From positions 1-57,979 of the forward strand of contig CAJQIZ010000028.1 in assembly GCA_905478555.1 (NCBI GenBank): a DNA stretch of 57,979 nt, given 5' to 3'. The translations under genes were made by a program, and so were the position numbers. This DNA is from an uncultured Flavobacteriales bacterium. GTDB taxonomy: Bacteria; Bacteroidota; Bacteroidia; Flavobacteriales; BACL11. Under the pieces are notes generated by a model. It saw only the letters and a program-made list of their open reading frames with translations, ran no database searches and was not told where the DNA came from. Of this stretch, positions 18,253-26,945 are shown piece by piece; the first letter of the stretch is position 1, and the number at the start of each line of letters is the position of its first letter.

Positions 18253-21200
18253 ATGATTTTTAAGAATTTTCTTGTAGTTATTTTTACTCTTTCCCTTTCT
18301 TTTTCATTACTTTCTCAAAATCAGATTGAGTTAGAGTGGAATAATGTGAAATATAATGGAGTAGAAGTAATTTCTTTCGATAAATCCGTTTATTTAAATC
18401 AGTATAACGGTCTTCCTTCTTTTCAGAAGAATACTCAGATTTTTGAAGAGTTTTATTATGATATTAATATCGTAAATATTACATATATTCCTGTAACAGA
18501 ATCTGAAAAACTAAAACTTAATCAAATAAAAGTTCCGAAACAAATTTCTTATTCTTCAGAATTGTTAAAATCATCTGATAATTATTTTAATAGGATATTA
18601 ATTTTCCCTTATATTAAAAACGGAAACGAATATCAGAAAATACAAACATTTACTATAGAAGAAACTTCTGAAAAAACAATTAAAAAATCAAGAAAAAAAT
18701 CTGAAAAAATAAATTCTGTTTTACAAAATGGTAATTGGTATAAGATTTCTGTGTCTCAAGATGCTGTTTATAAACTAACTTTATCTGATCTACAGTCTTT
18801 GGGCATAAATACAAGTAGTTTAAGTATACGTTCTATTCGTTTGTATGGTAATGGTGGGGGAATGTTGCCAAGATTAAACTCTGAATACAGAGATGAAGAC
18901 TTACAAGAAAATGCAATTGAGATAATTGATAATAACAATAATGGAATTTTTGAAGATGGTGATTTAATATTGTTTTACGGCAAGAGTGTAAGTCAATGGA
19001 CCCCATATAATAATTTTATTGGGAAATTTAATCATCATAAGCATTTGTATGATGATTTTAATTACTATTTTATTACTATAAATAGTTCCGGTAATCCTAA
19101 GAGGATTAAAAATTATGTGAGTAGTTTGAAAAATGTGGAACAAAAATCCTTTGATGTGTTTAATGATCTTCAGTATCACGAATTAGATTTAATTAATTTC
19201 ATTCAATCTGGTGAACAGTGGTATGGAGAAGAGTTTGATGCAGAGCTAACACAATCTTTTAATTTTAATGTTCCAAATATTAATGGAAATACAGCAGTAT
19301 ATGTTAAGTCAAATGTTGTGGCTCGAGCTTCTTCTACTCCAAGTTTCTCATATAGTAGAAATGGAAATCAATTTATGAATGTTAGTTTAGGTACTGTTTC
19401 TTATGGTTATGCAGACGATTTTGCTACTGTTGCTTCAGTGGAAGGTCAGACTTATCCTTCCCAAGATAATTTTGATATTGATATAACCTTTAATAGAAAT
19501 TCTTCTAGTTACAAAGGATGGTTAAATTCATTGGAGTTATGTGCTTTTCGTAAATTAAAGTTTGATGGAGGTCAAATGAATTTCAGAAAAACAATTGGTG
19601 ATGGGACAGATATAGAATGTTACGGAATAATAGAAAATGCAACAATTAATAATAGGGTGTGGAATGTGACAAATTCCATAGATGTTAGAATACATCAATT
19701 ACAAGATTACGACACTGTTTCGGTAGGTTTTAATTATGACCACTTTGCTGGTGGTTCCGATGAAAAATTTGTAGTGTTTGATGGTGAAGATTACAAAATT
19801 CCGAATTTGATAGGTTCTGTTTATAATCAAGATTTACATGGAGAAACAGATTTTGAGATGTTAATTGTTTGTCATCCTGATTTCACATCTGCTGCTCAGA
19901 AGTTATCTGATTTTCATTTTAATAAAGATGGTAGTAAATGTAAAATTGTAACTCCACAAGAAGTTTTTAACGAGTTTTCTTCAGGGAAGCAAGATATTAG
20001 TTCTATCAGAGATTATTGTAAATATCTGTATGACTTGCCAAATACTACTTTTAAATATTTGCTAATTATAGGAGATGCTTCTTACGATCCTAAAGATAGA
20101 ATATCTAATAATACTAATTTTGTTATTACTTATCAATCTAATAACTCTTATAGTCCGTTAAACACTTTTTCTACAGATGATTATTTTGGGTATTTGGATG
20201 AGAATGAAGGTTTGTTACTGAATGATTTAGTAGATATTGGAATTGGTCGTTTGCCTTCAAAAACTTTAGAAGAAGCAAATGTAATGGTAGATAAAATAAT
20301 CCATTATCATGATCTATCTTCAAGAGGGAGTTGGAGGAATGTATCTAGTTTTATTGCAGATGATGGTGATGATTCTGATGGTAATATACACATGCAACAG
20401 GCAGATAATTTATGTAATATTATAGATGATAATTATAATATTTACAATTTTGAAAAATTATATTTAGATATATATAATCAGATTTCAACTCCAGTAGGAC
20501 CTAGAAGTCCGGATTGTAGAGATGCGATAACTAGAAGAGTAGATAAGGGTGCTTTGTTAGTTAATTATACGGGGCATGGTGGAGAATTAGGACTTACTAA
20601 GGAAAGGATAATTGAAGTAGACCAGATTCTGGAATGGGATAATTATGATCATCTTCCATTGTTCGTTACCGCCACATGTGAGTTTGGTAGGTTTGATAAT
20701 CCTGAACTTACTTCTGGAGGAGAACATATAATATTAAATCCGAAAGGAGGTGGAGTAGCACTTTTAACTACAACAAGATATGTTTATTCTCATTTAAATT
20801 ATAGTTTAAATACCCATTTTATAAATTCTCTTTTTGAAAAGGTGGATGGGAAATATCCTACTTTAGGAGATGTATTTTTGAACACTAAGGCGTTGAGTGG
20901 TACTTCTATAAATAGTAATAAATTCACTCTTTTAGGAGATCCTATGATGTGTTTGGCTTATCCTACTTATGGAGTAAAAACTACTCTTTCTCCTGATACT
21001 ATTTCTGCTTTAGGTAAAGTAACTTTTAATGGGGAAATAATTAATTCAGATTCGGTAATATTAAATAGTTTTAATGGAGAAATAGGTGTTATTGTTTTTG
21101 ATAAAGAATTAATATCTAAAACGCAAGGTCAACAATCTTCTACTCCTATGTCGTATAGAGATCAAACTAATATAATCTATAAGGGAACTTCTTCTGTTGA

Positions 21201-22026
21201 AAATGGAGAGTTTTCTTTTTCCTTTATTGTTCCCAAGGATATAGACTATAATCTGGATAATGGAAGAATCTCGTATTATGCAATCGAGGAAACAGAAAAT
21301 TTGGATGCAAGCGGTTGGTTTGAAGATTTTATTGTAGGAGGGGTGTCCTCTGATATAGTTGCAGATGATTTGGGGCCTACTATTCAGTTGTATATGAATG
21401 ATAAACAATTTGTTTCTGGAGGACTAACAAATTCTACTCCAGTATTTTTGGCTTTTGTTCAGGATTCTTCAGGTGTAAATACGGTTGGAAATGGAATAGG
21501 ACACGATATTACTATTACTTTAGATAATGAAAGTTCTAAAAAAATTATTCTGAATGATTATTATGAATCTGAAAAAGATAGTTATCAGAAAGGTAAGGTA
21601 GAATATGCTCTTAATGAATTAGAGTCAGGGGTACATACTATTGATTTTAAAATATGGGATGTTTTTAATAATTCTTCTGAAGAAACTATTGAATTTTTTG
21701 TTTCTGAAACGGAAGATTTTGTTATTCAACATTTATTAAATTACCCTAATCCTTTTACTACTAATACTTCATTTTATTTTGAACATAATAGGTCAAATCA
21801 GAATCTTGAAATTCAAATTCAGGTTTTTACTGTTTCTGGTAAATTAGTAAAAACGATTCATTCGCTTGAGGTGAATACAGGATTTAGAGTTGGGCCTATT
21901 TCTTGGAATGGAAAAGATGATTTTCAGGATAAAATAGGTAGGGGTACATACATTTATAAGCTTAGTGTAAAAGATGAAAATGGTGATTTTGTACAAAAAC
22001 TAGAGAAATTAGTAATATTGAATTAA
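18253..22026 (+). CDS. porU: T9SS C-terminal signal peptidase PorU
   Basis: A 1257-residue secreted cysteine protease (gingipain family, C25) that removes the C-terminal signal of T9SS cargo and transfers it to the surface anchor. It has a signal peptide (MIFKNFLVVIFTLSLSFSLLSQ), an N-terminal beta-rich region, and the gingipain domain (about 535-910). The expected catalytic pair is present: His775 in NYTGHGGELG and Cys809 in FVTATCEFGRFD. The C-terminus (about 1155-1257) is a sorting-like domain with LNYPNPFTTNTSFYFEH, VFTVSGKLVKTI and GRGTYIYKLSV. The length is usual for PorU. porV follows 58 bases later, so the peptidase and its partner are adjacent. Confidence 0.93.
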   Translation: MIFKNFLVVIFTLSLSFSLLSQNQIELEWNNVKYNGVEVISFDKSVYLNQYNGLPSFQKNTQIFEEFYYDINIVNITYIPVTESEKLKLNQIKVPKQISYSSELLKSSDNYFNRILIFPYIKNGNEYQKIQTFTIEETSEKTIKKSRKKSEKINSVLQNGNWYKISVSQDAVYKLTLSDLQSLGINTSSLSIRSIRLYGNGGGMLPRLNSEYRDEDLQENAIEIIDNNNNGIFEDGDLILFYGKSVSQWTPYNNFIGKFNHHKHLYDDFNYYFITINSSGNPKRIKNYVSSLKNVEQKSFDVFNDLQYHELDLINFIQSGEQWYGEEFDAELTQSFNFNVPNINGNTAVYVKSNVVARASSTPSFSYSRNGNQFMNVSLGTVSYGYADDFATVASVEGQTYPSQDNFDIDITFNRNSSSYKGWLNSLELCAFRKLKFDGGQMNFRKTIGDGTDIECYGIIENATINNRVWNVTNSIDVRIHQLQDYDTVSVGFNYDHFAGGSDEKFVVFDGEDYKIPNLIGSVYNQDLHGETDFEMLIVCHPDFTSAAQKLSDFHFNKDGSKCKIVTPQEVFNEFSSGKQDISSIRDYCKYLYDLPNTTFKYLLIIGDASYDPKDRISNNTNFVITYQSNNSYSPLNTFSTDDYFGYLDENEGLLLNDLVDIGIGRLPSKTLEEANVMVDKIIHYHDLSSRGSWRNVSSFIADDGDDSDGNIHMQQADNLCNIIDDNYNIYNFEKLYLDIYNQISTPVGPRSPDCRDAITRRVDKGALLVNYTGHGGELGLTKERIIEVDQILEWDNYDHLPLFVTATCEFGRFDNPELTSGGEHIILNPKGGGVALLTTTRYVYSHLNYSLNTHFINSLFEKVDGKYPTLGDVFLNTKALSGTSINSNKFTLLGDPMMCLAYPTYGVKTTLSPDTISALGKVTFNGEIINSDSVILNSFNGEIGVIVFDKELISKTQGQQSSTPMSYRDQTNIIYKGTSSVENGEFSFSFIVPKDIDYNLDNGRISYYAIEETENLDASGWFEDFIVGGVSSDIVADDLGPTIQLYMNDKQFVSGGLTNSTPVFLAFVQDSSGVNTVGNGIGHDITITLDNESSKKIILNDYYESEKDSYQKGKVEYALNELESGVHTIDFKIWDVFNNSSEETIEFFVSETEDFVIQHLLNYPNPFTTNTSFYFEHNRSNQNLEIQIQVFTVSGKLVKTIHSLEVNTGFRVGPISWNGKDDFQDKIGRGTYIYKLSVKDENGDFVQKLEKLVILN

Positions 22027-22056
22027 TTCTTTCGTTTTCTATCTGTCAGAAAAAAG

Positions 22057-22064
22057 TATATTTG
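22057..22064 (+). promoter_or_regulatory. -7 box before porV
   Basis: TATATTTG, a full match to TAnnTTTG, lies 20 bases before porV in the short porU-porV gap. It could give porV-ispF a promoter of its own. Confidence 0.4.
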
Positions 22065-22084
22065 CCAAAATTTAAATTATAATA

Positions 22085-23290
22085 ATGAAGAAGATTTTAA
22101 TATTGTCTCTATCTGTTACATTAGGTTTCAACTCTTTCTCTCAGGATGTTGACTATGATGATATTTTAGGAGGAAATTTAAATACAATAACAACAGCTGT
22201 TCCGTTTTTATTAATTTCACCTGATTCAAAATCAGGTGCAATGGGGGATGTTGGAGTTGCAACTACACCAGATGCATCTTCTATGCATTGGAATCCTGCA
22301 AAACTAGCATTTACAAAAGATGATATTGGTATTTCGGTATCTATTGTACCTTGGTTAAGAGAGTTGGTTCCGGATATTAACTTACAGTATATTGGTGGGT
22401 ATTATAAATTAAACGATAATGAAGCAATAGGATACGAATTAAGGTATTTCTCTTTAGGGGACATTACTTTTACAGATGGTTCAGGACAAGTTATTGGTCA
22501 GTATAAACCAAATGAAATGGCTTTCGGTACGGCTTATTCTCGTAAGTTATCCAGAGATTTTTCAATTGCAATTTCTGCAAGGTATATATATTCTAATCTG
22601 ACTGGTGGTCAAACTGCTGGAGGTACAGAAACTATTGCAGGTCAGTCCATAGCTGCAGATGTTTCTACTTACTATACTAAACCGATTACTATAGCAGATA
22701 AAAAATCGGATATTTCATTTGGTATGAATATTTCTAATATAGGGAATAAAATTTCATATACAGAAACTATTACTAGAGATTTTATTCCTATTAATTTAAG
22801 ATTAGGTACAGATGTTACCACGGAAATTGATGATTACAATAAAATGTCTTTCGCTATTGACTTTAATAAATTATTAGTTCCTTCTCCGCCTATATATGAT
22901 GCAGATGGAAATCTAATTGCTGGTAAAGACCCTGAAGTTTCAGTTGTTTCTGGTATGTTTCAATCTTTTGGAGATGCTCCTGGTGAGATAGACGAAACTG
23001 GAAATCCAGTTCCTGGCAGTATATTTAAGGAAGAGATGAGAGAAATTAATATTTCTGCAGGTTTCGAATATTGGTATGCTAACCAGTTTGCACTTAGGGC
23101 GGGTTATTTTCACGAACACGATACTAAAGGAGGTAGAAAATACCTTACTTTTGGTTCTGGTGTAAAATATAATGTTTTTGCTTTAGATTTTTCTTACCTA
23201 ATAAGTACTTCTAATATTGGAGGTACTAATCCACTAGCAAATACTATGAGATTCACCTTAGTGTTTGACTTAGGAGCAATGGGGAGCTAA
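22085..23290 (+). CDS. porV: T9SS outer-membrane protein PorV
   Basis: A 401-residue FadL-like beta-barrel that shuttles T9SS cargo from the translocon to the PorU sortase complex. After the signal peptide (ending SFSQ) comes the PorV-typical segment AVPFLLISPDSKSGAMGDVG, then VATTPDASSMHWNPAKLAF. The C-terminus (NPLANTMRFTLVFDLG) ends as an outer-membrane strand. Adjacent to porU, as in Flavobacterium. The stop overlaps the start of ispF by one base. Confidence 0.93.
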   Translation: MKKILILSLSVTLGFNSFSQDVDYDDILGGNLNTITTAVPFLLISPDSKSGAMGDVGVATTPDASSMHWNPAKLAFTKDDIGISVSIVPWLRELVPDINLQYIGGYYKLNDNEAIGYELRYFSLGDITFTDGSGQVIGQYKPNEMAFGTAYSRKLSRDFSIAISARYIYSNLTGGQTAGGTETIAGQSIAADVSTYYTKPITIADKKSDISFGMNISNIGNKISYTETITRDFIPINLRLGTDVTTEIDDYNKMSFAIDFNKLLVPSPPIYDADGNLIAGKDPEVSVVSGMFQSFGDAPGEIDETGNPVPGSIFKEEMREINISAGFEYWYANQFALRAGYFHEHDTKGGRKYLTFGSGVKYNVFALDFSYLISTSNIGGTNPLANTMRFTLVFDLGAMGS

Positions 23291-23769
23291 TGAAAATTAA
23301 AGTAGGTTTTGGTTTTGATGTACATCAATTACAGAAAGGATTAGACTTTTGGCTAGGAGGAATTATTGTGCCTCATACTAAAGGGGGTTTAGGTCATTCG
23401 GATGCAGATGTACTTATACATACTATTTGTGATGCACTTTTGGGAGCTGCAAATATGGGTGATATAGGAAAACACTTTCCAGATACTTCAGCAGAGTATA
23501 AAGGGATTGATAGTAAAATACTTTTAAAAGAAGTAGTCAGATTACTTTCTGAGAAGGGCTTTTCTATCGGTAACATTGACTCTACTATTTGTTTACAGAC
23601 ACCCAAAATAGGAAAGTATATCCCAGAAATGCAAAGAGTACTTGCTTCTTGTATGGATATTGATATAGAGGATGTTTCTATAAAAGCTACTACTACCGAG
23701 AAATTAAGTTTTGTTGGTAGGGAAGAAGGAGTTTCTGCTTATTCTACAGTTTTAATTCAGAAGAATTAA
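23290..23769 (+). CDS. ispF: 2-C-methyl-D-erythritol 2,4-cyclodiphosphate synthase
   Basis: A 159-residue enzyme of the non-mevalonate isoprenoid pathway. It cyclises CDP-methylerythritol 2-phosphate with release of CMP. The zinc-binding GFGFDVHQL is at residues 6-14. LGHSDADVLIHTICDALLGAANMGDIGKHFPD holds the third metal ligand and the substrate loop. KATTTEKLSFVGREEGVSAYS completes the family signature. The length is typical. The start codon overlaps the porV stop (TAATG), an unusual coupling of secretion and isoprenoid genes. The last four bases overlap the convergent gene downstream. Confidence 0.95.
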   Translation: MKIKVGFGFDVHQLQKGLDFWLGGIIVPHTKGGLGHSDADVLIHTICDALLGAANMGDIGKHFPDTSAEYKGIDSKILLKEVVRLLSEKGFSIGNIDSTICLQTPKIGKYIPEMQRVLASCMDIDIEDVSIKATTTEKLSFVGREEGVSAYSTVLIQKN

Positions 23770-24242
23770 AAACCAATTTTAGTCTCTACTTTATTATCTC
23801 TTAAGTAAACTAGCATTTCTGCTTCTGCACAAACTATTCCTTTTTTGTTGATGGCTTTTACTGTATGCCATTTTTCAAATTTACCTTTCTCATTTAATTC
23901 TCTTTCTGCTAGTTGAATATCTTCTTCAGTAATCTTAAACTCTAAATATAGATGTGTAGTGGCAGGTCGTTTGTATTTTATATTAGCACTTTTCATCCAG
24001 ATTTCTAGTTTCCGGTTTTTTTGTGCAAAAATATTATAATACATGGTAGGGAAATAGGGGTCGAATGCAGAGAAAATTGTTCCACCAAATATACTTCTAT
24101 GGAAATTCATATTCAGAAAAGATCTTCTGATTTTCACCTTCATAAAAGTATAATTTTCTGACACTTCTTTTAATATAATTCTATTAAAAAAAAGAGGTGG
24201 AAAAATATTCATTACAAATTGAAAGGTTTTTCTTCTTAACAT
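23766..24242 (-). CDS. DUF4442-like hotdog-fold protein
   Basis: A 158-residue protein without signal peptide. The segments NMNFHRSIFGGTIFSAFDPYFPTMYY and WMKSANIKYKRPATTHLYLEF resemble DUF4442, a hotdog-fold family related to acyl-CoA thioesterases. No confident substrate can be named. It overlaps ispF tail to tail by four bases and is preceded by the peroxiredoxin terminator, so it is probably transcribed alone. Confidence 0.65.
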   Translation of the reverse strand: MLRRKTFQFVMNIFPPLFFNRIILKEVSENYTFMKVKIRRSFLNMNFHRSIFGGTIFSAFDPYFPTMYYNIFAQKNRKLEIWMKSANIKYKRPATTHLYLEFKITEEDIQLAERELNEKGKFEKWHTVKAINKKGIVCAEAEMLVYLRDNKVETKIGF

Positions 24243-24257
24243 AATTCAAAGGTAATA

Positions 24258-24288
24258 AAAAACCCCATTCAAAATGAATGAGGTTTTA
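24258..24288 (-). terminator. Terminator of the peroxiredoxin gene
   Basis: An 11-bp stem (24261-24271 with 24274-24284, allowing one G-T pair) with flanking A and T runs lies about 25 bases after the peroxiredoxin stop on the minus strand. Confidence 0.75.
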
Positions 24289-24309
24289 ATATATATCTAG
24301 TAGAATATA

Positions 24310-24942
24310 TTAGTTATTCGATAAGTATTCAGCAACACTTTCGTGTGTTCCTTTCATAGCATCATCTCCTTTACTCCAGTTTGCAGGACAAACTTCACCG
24401 TTTTCTTCAAAGTGTTGTAATGCATCTACCATTCTTAATGCTTCATCTACATTTCTTCCTAATGGAAAGTTATTTACAATTTGATGTTGTACTACACCAT
24501 TTTTGTCAATTAAGAAAAGTCCTCTGAATGCAATCATTGGTCCGTCAGCATACATGTTATCTTCTTCATCAATTTCGTAATCTCCAGCTAGTACACCAAA
24601 GTTAGCAGAAATAGTTTTACTAGTATCTGCAACTAAAGGATAAGTAATACCTTTAATTCCACCTTCATTTTTATCCATTTGTAACCATCCCCAATGAGAT
24701 TGTTCTGTATCAGTTGAACAAGCTACAACTTCTACTCCTCTAGCTTCAAATTCAGCTAATTTATTTTGGAATGCAAATAATTCTGTTGGACAAACAAAAG
24801 TAAAATCCATTGGGTAGAAAAAGAATAATACTGGATTTTTTCCTGCAAATTGGTCTAAAGAATAATCTGAAACGATTTGACTACCATTTACCACTGCTGC
24901 AGCTTTAAATGATGGAGCTTTTTTACCTACTAATACTGACAT
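24310..24942 (-). CDS. Typical 2-Cys peroxiredoxin (AhpC/Prx1 type)
   Basis: A 210-residue thiol peroxidase that reduces hydrogen peroxide and organic peroxides. The peroxidatic cysteine is Cys51 in DFTFVCPTEL and the resolving cysteine is Cys185 in GEVCPANW, so it works as a homodimer with a C-terminal resolving Cys. It also has the RGLFLIDKNG strand. No AhpF-like reductase is nearby. It is flanked by its own terminator and a 37-base gap to the ATPase gene upstream. A near-match -7 box (TAATATTG) is present before the start. Confidence 0.94.
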   Translation of the reverse strand: MSVLVGKKAPSFKAAAVVNGSQIVSDYSLDQFAGKNPVLFFFYPMDFTFVCPTELFAFQNKLAEFEARGVEVVACSTDTEQSHWGWLQMDKNEGGIKGITYPLVADTSKTISANFGVLAGDYEIDEEDNMYADGPMIAFRGLFLIDKNGVVQHQIVNNFPLGRNVDEALRMVDALQHFEENGEVCPANWSKGDDAMKGTHESVAEYLSNN

Positions 24943-24979
24943 ATTTTTATTTTTTTAATTTGACTGCAATATTACAGCT

Positions 24980-25504
24980 TTATTTTATGTGAGATAATAT
25001 AAAATTAACTCTTTCTTCTACACTGTTTTTTGGTATTTTAATAAGTTGGTATTTAAAGAAACTGTAACTAGAAAGAAGTGATTTTTCAATCTCTTTTGCT
25101 TGGGATAAGGTTTCTTTCCTTTCTGCATCATTTACATAAATATCTTCCCAAATAGGGGTGTAAAATACCTTGGTATTATATCTGTTTTCTTCTAATGAAC
25201 TACTAAATAAGTCGGGAATTTGCATTTGATCTGAATTCATGTAAGCATGCACATCTACAGTTCCTCTATCAAAAAAAATAAGATTATCATCAGAGTTTAA
25301 AAGTTGTGATTCTCTTAATGTAAATACTCTTTCAGAAAATGCAAGCAAATCTTTCCATGGCAATGCATTTCCTCCGTTAGCTATTTCATTGCTTATTATT
25401 TCTCGAGATATTTCGTCAATGCAGTTATATCCTCTTGCTTTTAGTGCGTTTATAATAGTGGTTTTTCCGGTTCCTGGAGCACCAGTAATTACAAATTTTT
25501 TCAT
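24980..25504 (-). CDS. Small P-loop ATPase/kinase (AAA_28-like)
   Basis: A 174-residue soluble protein starting MKKFVITGAPGTGKTTIINAL, a Walker A loop at residues 8-15. A DEISREII motif follows and LIFFDRGTVD is a likely Walker B/DRG segment. This resembles the AAA_28 group of small NTPases, some of which act as nucleoside or thiamine kinases; the substrate is unknown. Its start overlaps the stop of the ZIP transporter gene by one base, which makes it the last gene in a four-gene overlapping chain. Confidence 0.75.
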   Translation of the reverse strand: MKKFVITGAPGTGKTTIINALKARGYNCIDEISREIISNEIANGGNALPWKDLLAFSERVFTLRESQLLNSDDNLIFFDRGTVDVHAYMNSDQMQIPDLFSSSLEENRYNTKVFYTPIWEDIYVNDAERKETLSQAKEIEKSLLSSYSFFKYQLIKIPKNSVEERVNFILSHIK

Positions 25505-26226
25505 TACAGACTTAATATTACTAATAGTGTACCTGTTACGATAGCAAAAATATTAGTAATGCTAAAATTATGTCCATCTGTGCTTTCAAAAAGAATTGTA
25601 GTAGATATATGTAGAAAAATACCAACTACAATTGCCATTATTTCGTTTGCATAATTAGATAGTTCGGTAAATAAATGACCAGTATAAATTCCAAGTGGAG
25701 CCATTAATGCAAATAGTAGGAGTAAAAAATAAGCTTTTAATTTATTCATTCCACTTTGCAAAAAGAATGAGAATAACACAATAGCAACAGGAGCTTTATG
25801 TAGTAGAATTCCTGTTAGTAATGCGTTGTGTGCTGAATGATTATGTTCTAGTCCTCCCCCTAAAGGAATTCCCTCTAATAAGGCATGAAAACACAAACTA
25901 ATTAATACAGTTATAGGAATAACCTTTTGTTTGTGAAAATGACCATGCTCTATTCCTTTACTAAAATATTCTAGTAATATCTGAATTAAGAATCCTCCTA
26001 AAATAAAAATACCAATATTTTTTGATAGATCATTGTCTAGATTTACTGATGAATGATTACCGAATAGTTCGGGGATAAGATGAAGTAAACTAACCGCTAA
26101 TAGATAGGCCCCACTAAAGGTTAAAAGTAATTGTATGTTCCTGCTTTTTTTAGGTTTAAAAATTTCCACAATAACAGCACCAATTGCTACTGATAAGATA
26201 AGGTATAAGATTTCTTTTATTTCCAT
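25504..26226 (-). CDS. ZIP-family divalent metal transporter
   Basis: A 240-residue inner-membrane protein with about eight hydrophobic segments. The paired metal-binding helices are visible as CFHALLEGIPLGGG and ILLHKAPVAIVLFSFFL, with His-rich loops between them (GIEHGHFHKQ, EHNHSAHN). It would import zinc or another divalent metal. The start overlaps the 3' end of the methyltransferase gene by ten bases, and the stop overlaps the ATPase gene by one. Confidence 0.87.
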   Translation of the reverse strand: MEIKEILYLILSVAIGAVIVEIFKPKKSRNIQLLLTFSGAYLLAVSLLHLIPELFGNHSSVNLDNDLSKNIGIFILGGFLIQILLEYFSKGIEHGHFHKQKVIPITVLISLCFHALLEGIPLGGGLEHNHSAHNALLTGILLHKAPVAIVLFSFFLQSGMNKLKAYFLLLLFALMAPLGIYTGHLFTELSNYANEIMAIVVGIFLHISTTILFESTDGHNFSITNIFAIVTGTLLVILSL

Positions 26227-26945
26227 TTTTTTGCTATTATTATTAGTCTATCTGACTTTTGAGCATTATAAAGGTCCAAATTGTAATTTCCGAATTGATT
26301 TATAACTCTCATTCCTGCAAAGTTAAGAAGTTTTGTAAAATCAGCTAATGTAATTGCTTTCACTTTTTCATTAAAATTATAATCTTTGTCTTTATCTGAA
26401 AAATTTATATTTTTGCAGATAAATCCATTTTCTACTTTCCTCCTGATGTAAAATCGAATACCATTTAATACTTTTGTTTCTTTTTGCACTAAATTAGGTA
26501 TTACCTTATCAGAATTTAAGAAATCAATTATTAAAACCCCTTCTTCTTTCAGGTTTTCCGACATTGCTTTTATGGCTGCAATATCATCTTCTTCTTTCTC
26601 AAAATAACCGAACGAAGTAAACAGGTTTAAAGCAACATTAAAAGTGTTTTTTTGGTAGCATTCTCTCATATCTGCTACATCAAATTGCAAGTTTTCTGTT
26701 TCGAATTGTTGGGCGTGTTTTATACTGTTTTCAGATAAATCTACTCCTGTAACATTAAATCCTAACTTAGAAAGAAACAAGGAATGCCTTCCTTTACCAC
26801 AAGCAATATCTATTATTTTAAAATTCTTTTTAAAAAACTCTAATTTACTTAGTACCGATAAAAAATTATCGGCTTCTTTTTCATCTCTGTTTTGGTACAG
26901 AATATGATAATATTTACTATCAAACCAATCTTTAAACCAATCCAT
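26217..26945 (-). CDS. Class I SAM-dependent methyltransferase
   Basis: A 242-residue soluble protein. Motif I is IIDIACGKGRHSLFLSKLG (about residues 43-61), followed by VTGVDLSENSIKHA and QFDVADMRE, a standard SAM-binding Rossmann fold. The later LFTSFGYFEKEEDDI and ILIDFLN segments match a common methyltransferase subgroup with unknown acceptor. Its start shares one base with the stop of the large secreted protein upstream. Confidence 0.85.
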   Translation of the reverse strand: MDWFKDWFDSKYYHILYQNRDEKEADNFLSVLSKLEFFKKNFKIIDIACGKGRHSLFLSKLGFNVTGVDLSENSIKHAQQFETENLQFDVADMRECYQKNTFNVALNLFTSFGYFEKEEDDIAAIKAMSENLKEEGVLIIDFLNSDKVIPNLVQKETKVLNGIRFYIRRKVENGFICKNINFSDKDKDYNFNEKVKAITLADFTKLLNFAGMRVINQFGNYNLDLYNAQKSDRLIIIAKKWK

